Positions 1 through 12,631 of a DNA stretch of 64,000 nt are shown here, one piece after another. Numbering within the stretch: the stretch's first letter is position 1; each line of letters opens with the position of its first letter. The notes below the pieces were generated by a model. It made no database searches. It saw nothing but the letters and a program-made list of their open reading frames with translations, and was not told the origin of the DNA. The stretch is from Oryzias latipes (lineage: Eukaryota > Chordata > Actinopteri > Beloniformes > Adrianichthyidae), in the NCBI RefSeq assembly GCF_002234675.1, contig NC_019867.2, forward strand, positions 28,385,166-28,449,165. The letters are read 5' to 3'. Made by a program: the position numbers and the translations under genes.

Positions 1-360
1 CAAGAACTTAATTCCTCAAAGCTTGTTTTTCCACTCTGCTCCCCCTCTGAATATTTTCCTAAACTTCTTACTCTGTAGGAAGAAATCAGTCTGAATGTCT
101 AAAAAGTTTTGTCTGCACGTTTAAAAAAAAACTATGCATGGATAGAAGCATAGCTGCTTGCTGTTTTGTTGCCATATTTAGGGGGCTTCAGTGAATATGT
201 TGGGGAAACCTTTCCGATCTGGATCTTGAAGGTTTGATCTAGATTTTTTCACCTGCAGATGAATATTCCCCCCCTAACACCTGTTCTCCTCTAGAAGCAC
301 GAAGCATGCTGAAGGACGTAGGCCTTTCCCGGCTGCCCTCACGATCATGTTCTCTTTCAG

Positions 361-3300
361 TCAGACGAGGTGGCGCTGGATGCAGAGTTCCTGGATGTGT
401 ACAAGAACTGCAACGGAGTCATCATGATGTTTGACATAACCAAACAGTGGTAAGAGCTCATGCTGCAGTCTGCATGTGAAGCCCCCCCCCCCCCCCCCCC
501 TTTTTACTTACAGTTCCCTGGGACCAGGTGAGGGCGTTTGACTCTTAGCATGATGTATCTGAAGCTTCGACTGTACAGTGGGGCAAACAAAGTATTCAGT
601 CAGCCACCAATTGTGCAGGTTCTCCCACTTAAAAAAATATTAGAGGTCTGTAATTTTCATTATAGGTAAACCTCAACTTTGAGAGACAAAATGAGAAAAA
701 AAAATGTCTATTGTCTGATTTTTAAAGAATTTAAAAACCTGTATTAATGGGACCTGTTTGAACTGTTATCTATATGAAAGACACCTGTCCACAGCCTCAA
801 ATAGTCTCATTCCAAACTCCACTATGGCCAAGGCCAAAGAGCTGTCTAAGGACACCAGGAAACCAAATTGTGGACCTGCACCAGGCTGGGAAGATGCAAT
901 CTGCAATAGGTAAGCAGCTTGGTGTGAATAAATCAACTGTGGGAGCAAATATTAGGATATGGAAGACACACAAGACCACCGATCATCTCCCTCCATCTGG
1001 GGCTCCTTGCGACATCTCAAATTGTTCACAAGAACGGTGAGTAAAAAATCCCAGAAGCGCACGGGGGACCTAGTGAATGACCTGCAGAGAGCTGGGAACA
1101 AAGTAACAAAGGCAGCCATCAGTAACACACTATGCCGCCAGAGACTCAATTCCTGCAGTGCCATACGTGTCCCCCTGCTAAAGCCAGTACATGTGCTGGT
1201 CCGTCTAAAGTTAGAGAGCATTTGGATGATCCACAGGAGGATTGGCAGAATGTCCTATAGTCAGATGAAACCAAAGTAGAACTTTTTTGTTAGAACTCTA
1301 CTTGTTGTATTTAGAGGAGAAAGACTGCTAAGTCACATCCAAAGAACACCAAACCTACAAGGCCTGCACAATAAATAGCAAATTTATCTTTATTGTGATA
1401 TGAAGCTGTGAAATATGCACATCACAAAAGAAATGATAAATGGTTACCTTTGATGTGCTAAAAACAATCTTATGGCAGCTTGAAGTATTTATTGAGTCAA
1501 ATAAATCCATTTATGCATTTGACCAATCGGATGGACCTCTTCAGCGCTTATACGGTATGTTAGAGGCTTGCCTCCTATATAGACTAGGGTCCTTTTTTGC
1601 TATTTGTTCATGTATTGCAAGTTAATATTGTCATCGCAATATTGATCACTAATATCGCACAGCGAGAGTTTTCATCAGATCATGCAGCCCTAATACCTAC
1701 TGTAAAGCATGGGGGGGGGGGGGGGGCATCATGCTTTAGGGCTGTTTTCAAGTAAAGGGACCGGGATGATTGATCCGTGTAAAGGAAAGAGTGAATGGGG
1801 TCATGTATAGTCAGATTTTGAGTGAAAACCTCCTTCAATCAGCAAGGCAATTGAAGATGAAACGTGGCTGGGTCTTCCAGCATGACAACGATCCCAAACT
1901 CACTGCCCGGGTAACAAAGGAATGACTTCATAAGAAGCATTTCAAGGTCCTGGAGTGGCCTAGCCAGTGTTCAGATCTCAACCCCATAGAAAATCTTTGG
2001 AGGGAGTTGAAAGTCTGTGTTGCCCAGCAACAGCCCCAAGACATCACTGCTCTAGAGGAGATCTGCATGGAGGAACGGGCCAAAATCCCAGCAACAGGTT
2101 TGTGAAAACCTTGGGAAGACTGCTGTCATTACCAAAGTATTGAGTTGAACTTTTGTTATTGACCAAATACTTATTTTCCACCATAATTTGCAAATAAATT
2201 CTTTAAAAATTAGACAATAAGATTTTTGAGATTTTTTTTCCTCATTTTTTCTGCCATAGTTGAAGTTTACCCATGATGAAAATTACAAGCCTCCCTCATC
2301 TTTTCAAGTGGGACAGCTTGGACATTTGGTGGCTGACTAAATACTTTTTATCCCCACTGTATACGAGAACTGGACCGAGCAGGTCTGGTATCACCCATGA
2401 AAATCCAGGTCCAACAAATTGAAGTCAATTAAGTTGCCATTTCTTGTGAGCCGGGCCGTTCGACGTTTCCATGGCAACCGCTCTTGCCAACCAAGAATGA
2501 ACTTGGAAGTCCACACACCCCTACCACCTGAAAGTGGGCTTGGGAGAATCTGTCAGATGTTTAAAGTGAGACTACATACTGTTACTGAGGCATCTGATTG
2601 GTCAGTTTATAATTGCAATAACTTGCATGAAAAAAATAACATAGTGAAAAATATTAGGATTATCAAGAACACATTAAAGAAGCTTTTTGGTGTTTTGGCT
2701 TAATGGAGCCAGCAGGTACTTCCTGTTTGGAGGGGGAGGGGTCACTCAGTGTAGTTCTTATATATGATCTGAATGGGACCTTCATGAAGAGGGGGGCAGG
2801 GGTTCATTGTGTTGAAGCATGAGATTTATGATTTATGACTGTTTAGAAATTGTCGGGTTTAAAAAAAAAAACGAAAATCTGTTAAAGAATGACAAGTTTA
2901 TTATTGTGAGATCAATTATTTAATATGATATGTATTATGTTTGTACGTCTTTTTTGCAAATCACTTTTGTTTTGCTTAATAAAAAGTTTTAACAAAAGTA
3001 TTTTGGTTTAAAAAGTTTCCTGAATTTCATGAATTGATTTTGCAGGTTGTAAATACAATCTGTTCCAATTTTAAAAAAATTCAGCCTTAAGAAATGTAAG
3101 ACGAGAAAGAAACCTGCTGGTCTCTTTAGTCTGCAGATGTGCGCTTTTCTGTGTGTTCATTTAAAAACAAAACCTGCATCTATTTGATAGATTATTTGAT
3201 TTTATTCATCAATGACTGCTCTTCAAAGATAAAAGTCCCTGAAAGGTCTTTTTTGTGTTTTGTATTTTGAAATTAATTTTACAAAGAGGAAGGAAAACAT

Positions 3301-6300
3301 TTAGACTAAATGCAGATAAAAAAGACCAAGTTGGGGCCTCTGGACTATTTCAGCTTGATTCAGAATGGATTTGTCTGACGATGTTTAAGTTTGAACAGCA
3401 GCTGATAAACCAATGATTGGTGCATAAACTGAAGCCCATAAAAGAAAACATTCTTCTTGATCAAGCAGTGCTCATTGTTTCTCTCTTTGCTCTGAAGATC
3501 AGCATTAAAAAACCTTTGTGCGTTCATCACCCTTATGATGCTGCTTGAATCGGTCTATAGCGGAACATGAAATCCAGTTGTCGTCACTTTCCAGAACGGA
3601 TGGAAATGTCTGTTTCCCTTCATTTCTCCAAATGTTGCTGCTGAAAGCTCTCTGTCTGCAGCCTTTGAAGGTTCTCTCTTCTTTATCACTTCCAGGACCT
3701 TCAGCTACATCATGAGAGAGCTGCCCAAGGTGCCCACCCACGTCCCGGTGTGTGTTCTGGGGAACCACAGGGACATGGGCGAGCACCGGGTCATCCTGCC
3801 CGACGACATCAGAGACCTGATCGCTGGTCTGAACAGGTAACTGAACGTTACTATCAGTTCTGATGGTCTGCTTTTTGACCCACAATCTGACCCAATCCGA
3901 ACCGTCTTCTGCTTTAGCTGCTTATTACAAAAAGACATTTGCTGCCAACTTGTCTACAAAAAAAAAAGGATTTTTTAAAATATTTTCTGTCGCTTCAAAT
4001 AAAAGTTGTGGGTTTTTTATTTTAAATCAATACAAACATCCACATTGGAGACAATAAAATGAGAACTACTGGATCTTGGTTATTTGTTAAGATTGTTTTT
4101 GGAAAACCTTCCAAAAAAGAACAAATGCTTTTCAATGAATCAACAGATGTGGTCTGAAGACAGCAGAAATGGAGGTTTTTAAAGCAGTTTTTACTCATTA
4201 AAAAATAATCGATTCCTCCGTCAACATCCAAAGCAACAGTTTTTTGCCACTAAAAAGTTTATTTTTGTGGATCAAGGATTCACGAATACTGAAAGGTTCC
4301 ACCACCGTTTCACATTCCACTTCCTGTCCACACAGCCCCCTCAGTAGCTGATCGTTGCTTTTATGTGCATGTCCACACTGATTAAACGCCGTGGGACTGG
4401 AATGGTGTTTCCTGCATTAACAGGCAATGAGGCGCTACACCGGTACACTTCCAGCTAAGTCTGCAGACACAGACAAACATGTTACTGTTTGCACTGGACG
4501 ATCCGAACATCAGCAACCTGGAGTCAGAATTCCTCTAAAGACGAGGCTGTAACAGCAAGGCTGATGGGAGGACGGACTTTAGGACATGAATGTCGGCTCA
4601 TTTTTAGTCCACACTCATGCAAACTGAAGGGAAAGCAGGAAACCCCGTCAGGAATGGTTTTGTAGCAGTGGGAGTCCTACATTCATCAATCACAGAGCTG
4701 CTTACAGCCAAAGAGTCGACACACTTTGATCCCCTTTGTTCAGATGCTAAATGAAGATGCTGAACAATTTTAAGGTGAACTTTGACCTCTCATTGTGAGG
4801 ACAGTTAAGCTTTTCTTTACCATTAACTAACCAGCGGCTCTTTCTTTTTTTTCTTCTTTTTTTTGCAGGCCGATGGGATCCTCTTACATCCACTACGCAG
4901 AGTCGTCCATGAGGAACGGGTTCGGCTTGAAGTACCTCCACAGATTCTTCAACATTCCTTTCCTTCAGCTGCAGGTCACTTTTTTGTCCTTCACCGTATC
5001 GCTTCAGTCCTGCAAATGTCCCATGTGGCCTCGGTGTATGTGTGCAGAGAGAGACGCTCCTGAGGCAACTGGAGACCAACCAGCTGGACATGGACGCCAC
5101 GCTGGAGGAGCTGTCAGTGCAGCAGGAGACAGAAGACCAGAACTACGACATGTAAGTGTCTGAGAGCTCAAAAAGTTGAAACAGATGCTCTGTTGACATC
5201 TATGGGTTTAATCATTGTTAACGTTTTTTGGGCTGAAACAACTTTCTGTTAGCTTTGAATGGTAGAAAAAGTTTTCATTGAGTTCAGTTGACCTCTGTAA
5301 TCTGTCGGTAAGCTGCCCCGATCTTTAGGGTTAGCGGGTCAAATTTGACCCATGATTTAAGTCAGTCTGTCTGGAAACACTAGACATGATCTGGTTTTGT
5401 TTTTCATCTCAGAACTAAAATAATATGTTTTCATATACATGAAAATAATGTTTTAAATTTCCTTAGAGCTCCACAGGCATTGTATCTTTTTTAAATTGTT
5501 TAAATTCAATACATTTCCGGAAAAAAATGAGTTATTATAGTGTCCGTGTCTTTGTGTTTGTTTGTTTGTTTTGGGACACTATTAGTTTTATTAGGCCGGT
5601 ATTCTGTATTGGGTCATATTTGACCGTTTACATTACAAACGGAACTTTTTTTGGGAGACTTCTAGAATTTAATAAAAAGGCAATAATTAATTTTGTTGCT
5701 TTAAAATGTATATCTGAAGAAAGTGGGTCCATTTTGACCCGAACCCTAAATAAGGGTTAAATCCATAATGTTCTCATAACTAGGCAAATTTTGGTATTTG
5801 GATGTAAATAAAAAAAAATTAAAAAATGTCCCCCTCTCTGCTTTCAGTTCAGGTTTGATCTCCTGACAGACGCAGCGGTTGTTTTCAGACGTGTTCTCGT
5901 TCTGATGTCTTCCTGCAGTTTCCTGGAGAACCTGGAGTCTCGCAGTAAAGGCTTTGGTTCTCCTGGTCCAGCTAATGGCCAGAGTCCCTCGTCTGGCTCC
6001 CAGTCCCCCATCATTCCCCCCAGCGGGGCTTCCACAGGCAGCTCCAGCCCCAACACTCCACAGCCCCCAGTTCCAGCCCAGATGCTTCCTCAGTCAGCCT
6101 CTGCATCCATCTCCTCCCCTCCACCTCCCCCAGTACCACCAGCAGCAGCAGCAGCAGCAGCAGGTGGTGGGGCCGTCTCCCCCACGACTGAGATGAGGCC
6201 ATCTGCGCAGTCACCCGAGTGTCAGCAGTCTGCAGCTCAGAAACGTGGCTTCATGTCCCGCTGGTTTGGGTCTGCTCCCGCGGACACTCCTGTTCCTACA

Positions 6301-9300
6301 GCCGGTGAGTCTGTTACGCTGCATGAATGAAGCGCCGAGCAGCGATTTAGTCGTTGCTCCAAAAGTCGGTTCATAGACCTGACGGTCCCACCGCATCTGG
6401 GAGGGGCTACTGCCAAATGTTTCTAGCCTGATTGCTACATGGAGCAGCGTCTGTATCTCATTTACAATGTATGGAAGACATGGAGGATGCTGAGAGATCA
6501 GGTTTATTTATCGTGAGGAGCTCTGCAAAAGCATCAGTTAACACATCTCCATGTCTGGGTTCACGACATCATCCAGAGACTCTCCCAGTACGGCGAGATC
6601 CACCATCTACTGCAGGAGCCGCATCTGCGTCACGTATACGACAAGCTTCTGTCCAACTGATAAGCAGTGGTCATGAGGTCATGGTCATCCAAGTTCTGCA
6701 GAAGAACGGCTGAAATGTGGGAAAACCCTCTGACTGTAGGAAATCCCTCTGAGGGAGACGGAGCATGCAGCTCGCCCTGCTTCTGTCCTTCGAAGGTTTA
6801 GACAGAATGATGCTGTTCTCTATAGTGACTTAAAAGAATGATTTTAACAAGATTATAAATCATATTATTCCTGCATTTTATTTATAAAGCATTCATTTTA
6901 GTCAATTATCTAATAAACTAATTTAGTTTAAAACAAACAAACAAAAAAAGCACAAAAATGATCAGCACAAGATGTCAATACACATCGTTTTGATCAAACT
7001 CAAAGAGGCAGCACAGAATATATTGGTAAGCCTTTACTACCCACCAACATTTACTAATTCATTCCCGTTCGACGGTGGTCCCCTGATTTGTGGATCACTT
7101 GATACCAGGACAAGCAGAAAAACTACACAACTTACATTCTTTCTGTTTTGATTATTATCTGATTCTGAACAATGTGTTTCATTTTGAAAACGACTAGATT
7201 CTCTCCTCCACATCTGTCCCAGACGTTTGGTGTGAAGTGCAGGGACCAGTGCTGTAGGTGTTGAAGTTTGCTGTTAAAGTAGAATTGTTCTTTCAGTTTG
7301 TGCCTAAAAAGTATCTACAGTGGAGGAAATTTGTCTTTGTTCCCTTGCTGATTTGATAGGTTTACCCACCTAAAGAGGAATTGACAGTCTGTTATTTCAA
7401 TGGCAGGTTCATTTGAACAGTGAGAGTAAATCACAAACACTTTATCCATTTTCTCAGACCGACCTGAACATCTTAACTCTTTCCACTTTTGTTTAAACTC
7501 TAAAAATGTAAACCTTTGTAGAAAAATAAGTGCAGTTTTATTTAACGAAGACAAAGATCTGATCGCGATTTAAGTTTTATATGGATTTAGTAAACTGAAT
7601 ACACTCTATATGGATTGACAAGGAGTCAGGATGCTGATAAACATAAAAAAGATCACAACATACATAGCAAGAAAACACAGTATGTGCCGATTTAGCATAA
7701 CTCTTCTGGTGAATGAGACACAGGCTCGGATCTAAAAATACAAGTGATTCCTAAAACCTCTCTTATGCATCACTGTCTCTCTGTGATCTTTTAATGAAAA
7801 CTTTGTCCAGAACCTGGACGAACCTACAGGACCTGAGCTTTCATGTTTGCTTGGGTTTGCTTTTGCTGCATCTTTGGCACTCTCAGCCCTCTTCTTTGCT
7901 CAGGGTCTGCCGTGTTTGAAGTCTTTTTAAAACCATGGGATGGGCAGTTCCATCAGATTCAGATGTGTGCTTCTGTTTGAAGGGATTCCTGAAGTTTACA
8001 GGGTCGTAATAATCCGTCACAAGACCTGAGGCTGAGCAGCAGAAGTGAAAGGGTCCACAGACTCTCTGCTGGGGGGGTGATGTGATCTTGTTCTTTCAGA
8101 CAGGGCGGCCTAGGATCTCTTTGAACTGAATGTTAGCGGTCTTCACTAACTTGTGGATGTTTTCCCCAGAGGAGCCTCCTGCATCCTCCGGTCCTGTGAA
8201 GGTGCAGAGTGTGGATGACTTTGTGCCGGATGAAAGACTGGACGGGAGCTTCCTGGAGGACAGCCTGCCCTCGAAGAGCAAACGGCCCCCACCCGCATCA
8301 GCTCCAGCCATGGACAGCGACAGGTCAGGCCTCTGTGCTTGTGTGTTCGTCTGTGAGCGTGCGCTCGCCGGTTTCCCCCTTTCAGCATGCCTTTCTGCGG
8401 CAGTGACGGCGAGGGCAGGGGGAACCCCATGGTGTCCGGGTTCCTGGACGAGCTCGATCCCGATGACAATGAACCAACCCAACCCCGGGCTTCCAAACCA
8501 CCCCCCAGTAAACATGTCACCCTGACCAGCGATGAAGAGGGGGGAGAAGAAGCAGCGCCCATAATTACACAGGACCAGGACGTGGACAGCGAGCCCGAGC
8601 TGAAAGTGTACGTTAGTTTGAGTAACTCAATGAAACAGTCATTCTTATTTGAGAGGAAACGGCTAACTAATCAATTCCTTACATTTTTTGTAAACATACA
8701 GCTTTTTGATTTTCAGTCTTAATGTGAAAAAGGCAGCATTTCTTTCTTATTTTTTATGCTAAAATGTGTGTTGGTAGCTCCTCCCTAACGCAGCGGGAGC
8801 GTCAGGTTTATTAACTCCTCCCACACGCGGCGGGAGCGTCAGGTTTATTAACTCCTCCCACACCCGGCGGGAGCGTCAGGTTTATTAACTCCTCCCACAC
8901 CCGGCGGGAGCGTCAGGTTAGTAACTCCTCCCACACCCGGCGGGAGCGTCAGGTTTATTAACTCCTCCCACACGGGGCGGGAGCGTCAGGTTAGTAAGTC
9001 CTCCCACACCCGGCGGGAGCGTCAGGTTTATTAACTCCTCCCACACGCGGCGGGAGCGTCAGGTTTACTAACTCCTCCCACACCCGGCTGGAGCGTCAGG
9101 TTTATCAACTCCTCCCACACGGGGCGGGAGCATCAGGTTTATTAACTCCTCCCACACACGGCGGGAGCGTCAGGTTTATTAACTCCTCCCACACACAGCG
9201 GGAGCATCAGGTTTATTAACTCCTCCCACACACAGCGGGAGCGTCAGGTTAGTAACTCCTCCCACACACGGCGGGAGCGTCAGGTTTATTAACTCCTCCC

Positions 9301-12300
9301 ACACACGGGGCGGCAGCGTCAGGTTTAGTAACTCCTCCCACACACAGCGGGAGCGTCAGGTTAGTAACTCCTCCCACACACGGCGGGAGCGTCAGGTTTA
9401 TTAACTCCTCCCACACACAGCGGGAGCGTCAGGTTAGTAACTCCTCCCACACACGGCGGGAGCATCAGGTTTATTAACTCCTCCCACACACGGGGCGGCA
9501 GCGTCAGGTTTAGTAACTCCTCCCACACACGGCGGGAGCATCAGGTTTATTAACTCCTCCCACACACGGGGCGGGAGCGTCAGGTTTAGTAACTCCTCCC
9601 ACACGCGGCAGGAGCGTCAGGTTAGTAACTCCTCCCACACGCGGCAGGAGCGTCAGGTTAGTAACTCCTCCCACACGCGGCAGGAGCGTCAGGTTAGTAA
9701 CTCCTCCCACACACAGCGGGAGCATCAGGTTTATTAACTCCTCCCACACACGGCCGGAGCGTCAGGTTTAGTAACTCCTCCCACACGCGGCGGGAGCGTC
9801 AGGTTTATTAACTCCTCCCACACGCGGCGGGAGCGTCGGATTTATTAACTCTTCCCACACGCGGCAGGAGCGTCAGGTTTAGTAACTCCTCCCACACGCG
9901 GCAGGAGCGTCAGGTTAGTAACTCCTCCCACACGCGGCGGGAGCGTCAGGTTAGTAACTCCTCCCACACGCGGCGGGAGCGTCAGGTTAGTAACTCCTCC
10001 CACACGCGGCGGGAGCGTCAGGTTAGTAACTCCTCCCACACACAGCGGGAGCGTCAGGTTAGTAACTCCTCCCACACGCGGCGGGAGCGTCAGGTTAGTA
10101 ACTCCTCCCACACGCGGCGGGAGCGTCAGGTTAGTAACTCCTCCCACACGCGGCGGGAGCGTCGGCTTTATTAACTCTTCCCACACGCGGCGGGAGCGTC
10201 AGGTTTATTAACTCCTCCCACACACGGGGCGGGCGCGTCAGGTTTATTAGTACTGCGGCGGAAACCACAGAATTTCATTACAAGGTAGAGGCAAGGACAG
10301 ATGTTCCTGCGTTCTGGGTTGTTTGTGACCCAATCCCACTTCATCAGGCAGGAATCCCCACAGAGGATCTGTGTATCCAGTTCGTTTTGTGAAAACAAAC
10401 AAAACGGATGCTGAATATGTAATCAAATCCCTTAAAGTGGATCAGGAATAGTACAAATGTGTCAATTAGACGTCTGGCAGGGACTTCCTGCCCTTTTCAT
10501 GAGTGACTTCCTGTTCCAGAGCTGCACCACCTCTCACCAAACCAAAGGCGGGGTCTAAACCCACGGAGCGCACAGGCCACGCCCCCGTCTTCCTTACGCT
10601 GACCCCAGCAGCAGTGGAGCAGCCGGCCCGACCCCAGAAGAAGAAGAAGGGTCCCTCGAGGGCGGAGGACTCGGACACAGACCCAGAACCCCCTGTGGCC
10701 CAGCAGATGCTGTCTTTCGTCATGGATGACCCTGACTTTGAATCTGAGGCCTCTGACACCCCCAAGATTGTAAAGGTACACCGCTGGACGGCAGTGCCCA
10801 AGCTCCCGGCGCTGCCAGCACGCCGCCTCATCAGTGCTGTTTGAAGGGGGGAAGAGAGAGATGTTTGTTCACATCTGTGTGTCTCTGGGTTCACCTCAGG
10901 AGACGTTTCCGCTCAGAGACGACCTCCTGTCCGACCTCTCTGACGAGGACATTCCTGCAGTCACGGCGCCGGAGCCGCTGAAGCCCACTGTGATCTCCTT
11001 CAAGCCCAAGGACGACGCCGACCTGTTCGGCCTGGGCATCCGGGAGGAAGCTCCTGCAGCGAAGGACAGCAGCGAGGAGCTGGAAGGTGAGCCGCTGTGG
11101 AAGAAGTTCCCGTGATTCCTGGGTTTGCTCAGCAGCTCTTCTTATGTTTTAACTCTGAAAGGACACCTGCCCCTTTAATGACCTCAGGCTGGGAACAAAC
11201 TTAAAAATTTAGGTCACTGATTCTGGCCGGTCTGTGGAGCTGTTCATGCATGTTCTGAAATAACGCAGCGTCCCTCTTTTTCTTATTTTTTAGAGAAAGA
11301 CGGCAAGCCCTCCTCCAAGGAGAAGAAGAAGAAGAAAAAGAAGAGCAAGGAGGTACATTTTTCAGCTGCTGCTCTTCTGCATGTGAGATGCTGCACTCGA
11401 GCGTCAAAAGGTTTAGAACCGGGTCTGCAAGCTGAGGCTCCAGAGCCACAACAAGGGCCTCCTTCTGCCCTCCACTGTGGCTCTTTGGCTCTGAAGAAAA
11501 ATGCTAATAATTTGAATCAATTATGGGTTTGTATTTTTGATCCATTTGATTTAGGTAAATAAGTTTTGTCATTTAGGTTTAGATATTTACCATGTCTGAT
11601 AAGCATCGGTAAAAGGTTTAACCTACAGGTAGAGTCGTTTTTAGACCCTAAAGCACATATTCTTATCTTCCACTGAATAGCATATTTTTGCTGTTCAGAG
11701 GCAAAACTTACATTTAAATGCATATATTGTTTTTAAAGTCAACCATTGTTGTCATGTTTATACTGATGGTAAACAGGGAAAAAAAGATAGACCAAAGTTA
11801 AAACGCTAAAAAAAATTCCATGTTTGGTGTAGCTTTCTTGACTGGTTAATTCTGTTCAATCTGCAGCAGCTGAAGGATCTCATTTGACATTTTATTTTAA
11901 AAGGAGCTTTCATTTCTGCTGTCAAAAGTAAATAAGAAAAATCTGACACTTTCTTAATCCTGTTATAGTAAATCTGTAACACTATAATGTATGAATGACT
12001 CCCTAAAAACCATCAATAGAATGCAGTGAAGGGGGGCTTTGGGGCTCTCTTTGGGCTCGGTCAGTTGGTCCAAATGGATCTTTTTGCGTTTCAGGCTGCA
12101 GACCTCTGGTTTAGAAGTTTAGCTGAATCCAGTTCAGGTTAAAGCCGTTTCTGCACATCAACCTTTTTGACGGTTGCAGATGTTGAGATTACCGCTAATG
12201 ATGTTCTGTCATTAGATGGAATATTTCCAAACTTGCAGCACTGATACGGTTTACAGAATCGACATGTTTGGCGCTCCTGTAAGCTGCAGAACACGCCTAA

Positions 12301-12631
12301 TGTGAGCTTGTTTTTGTTTTTGAGGAGTTTATCATGGACATAGCTGGTCGTGAACCATACTGTTTCAAACAGAAGAACGAGAAGTCTTCTGGTCACATGA
12401 AAGAGATCGGCTGTTAAATGCTGAGTTCTTGTCCGCTTGCAGGAGGAGGAAAAGAAGAAGAAACACAAACACAAGAAGAAGGAGAAGGACGAAGCTGCAG
12501 CTACAGAGGAGAAGGACAAACGGAAGAAGAAGTCCCGGTCGAAGAAGTCTGAGGTGGATGAGCTGGAGGACTTCTTGGGTGGGGGAGAAGGATTGGTCAA
12601 ACGAGATGATGGAGATTATGAAGAGCTATAA
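361..12631 (+). CDS. rabl6: RABL6 (Rab-like GTPase 6), C-terminal part, 11 coding exons
   Basis: Exons: 361-449, 3696-3836, 4869-4974, 5048-5151, 5919-6304, 8170-8323, 8386-8607, 10520-10775, 10900-11086, 11294-11352, 12443-12631 (stop TAA 12629-12631). They total 1893 nt, or 630 codons plus stop, in one frame. The first exon reads [17 protein letters not shown], the end of the Rab-like GTPase domain; the P-loop and start codon lie outside the window. Then come the conserved block [20 protein letters not shown], a long Ser/Pro-rich disordered region, acidic segments ([14 protein letters not shown]), a Lys-rich stretch and the C-terminal motif [12 protein letters not shown]...DYEEL, which closely follow mammalian RABL6/PARF. 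In mammals the protein binds ARF and affects proliferation (family knowledge). The donor after 8607 was chosen among three nearby GTs because it alone keeps frame with the exon at 10520. An extra small exon in the minisatellite intron is not excluded. Confidence 0.95.
482..501. repeat. poly-C homopolymer tract
   Basis: A run of about 20 C followed by T, lying about 30 bp after the donor of the first RABL6 exon in the window. It is simple sequence and its length in the assembly may be unreliable. Confidence 0.8.
574..2361 (+). mobile_element. Degenerate Tc1/mariner element in a RABL6 intron
   Basis: The ends are TA-CAGTGGGG at 574-583 and CCCCACTG-TA at 2352-2361, with TA on both sides as expected of Tc1/mariner target duplications. 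Matching subterminal stretches (GTCAGCCACCAA on the left, TTGGTGGCTGAC on the right) make inverted repeats of well over 60 bp. Inside, plus-strand frames carry transposase pieces: a helix-turn-helix segment ([20 protein letters not shown], near 865-930), a segment near 1060-1130 and a catalytic-region segment near 1860-2090 (wording like '[11 protein letters not shown]'). Frameshifts and stops break it, and a MITE at 1361-1693 interrupts it, so it cannot encode an active transposase. The element sits inside an older repeat (see 2362-2745). Confidence 0.9.
1361..1693. mobile_element. MITE nested in the Tc1 element
   Basis: The block begins GGCCTGCACAATAAAT and ends CATGCAGCCCTAA, an imperfect inverted pair. 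The hexamer ACCTAC flanks it on both sides (1353-1358 and 1695-1700) and looks like a target duplication within Tc1 sequence. The interior matches a second copy at 16034-16427 in the same window in inverse orientation (shared GCAATATTGATCACTAATATCG). No coding capacity is seen. The superfamily is uncertain; hAT-like is my guess. Confidence 0.7.
2362..2745. repeat. Interspersed repeat R2, copy 1 (split by the Tc1 insertion)
   Basis: The sequence from TACGAGAACTGGAC through CTGATTGGTCAGTTTATAA to GCAGGTACTTCCTGTTTGG matches a second copy at 19276-19727 over about 400 bp with indels. The few bases left of the Tc1 element (about 560-575, ending CGACTGTA) match the left part of copy 2 (GTTGACTGTATACGAG). 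The Tc1 element therefore inserted into this repeat at a TA. No reading frame or terminal motif identifies its class. Confidence 0.7.
5325..5749. mobile_element. MITE with TTAGGGTT terminal inverted repeats
   Basis: The left end TTAGGGTTAGCGGGTCAA and the right end TTGACCCGAACCCTAA form an imperfect terminal inverted repeat. The interior is AT-rich and non-coding. It lies in the RABL6 intron between the exons ending at 5151 and starting at 5919. Its ends resemble common short teleost TTAA-type elements; the superfamily is inferred only. Confidence 0.65.
6325..6715 (+). mobile_element. PIF/Harbinger-like relic, copy 1
   Basis: This stretch of the RABL6 intron after exon 5919-6304 matches parts of the larger relic at 18069-19803: the segment at 6376-6411 (ACGGTCCCACCGCATCTGGG) and the segment near 6548-6620 (CATGTCTGGGTTCACGACAT; CACCATCTACTGCAGGAGC). 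In copy 2 the latter encodes a Harbinger transposase N-terminal motif (see there). It is short and disabled. Confidence 0.6.
7316..7560. mobile_element. Solo terminal part of a second Tc1-like family
   Basis: TACAGTGGAGGAAATTTGTC followed by GCTGATTTGATAGGTTTACC and ATGGCAGGTTCATTTGAACAG resembles the long terminal inverted repeat of a teleost Tc1-like element, different from the one at 574-2361. No transposase body or partner repeat is seen, so it is a truncated remnant. The rest of the intron to 8169 holds nothing I recognise. Confidence 0.55.
8774..10249. repeat. 36-37-bp minisatellite, about 40 units, in a RABL6 intron
   Basis: The unit reads CAGGTTAGTAACTCCTCCCA then CACGCGGCGGGAGCGT (36 bp); a 37-bp variant has TTTATT in place of TTAGT. 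Units vary at a few positions (CCGG, CGCGG, CACAGC, CACGGGG). The array fills most of the 1.9-kb intron between the exons ending at 8607 and starting at 10520. Because 36 bp equals 12 codons, the minus strand shows open frames with a periodic [10 protein letters not shown] peptide, which I treat as an artefact. The unit matches a segment of the Harbinger relics at 6376 and 18159. Confidence 0.97.

Noticed and set aside
9510-10186. Minus-strand open frames of 79 and 113 codons with a [10 protein letters not shown] repeat
   Set aside because: They exist only because the minisatellite unit is 36 bp (12 codons) and lacks stops in that frame; no start context, splice sites or homologue.
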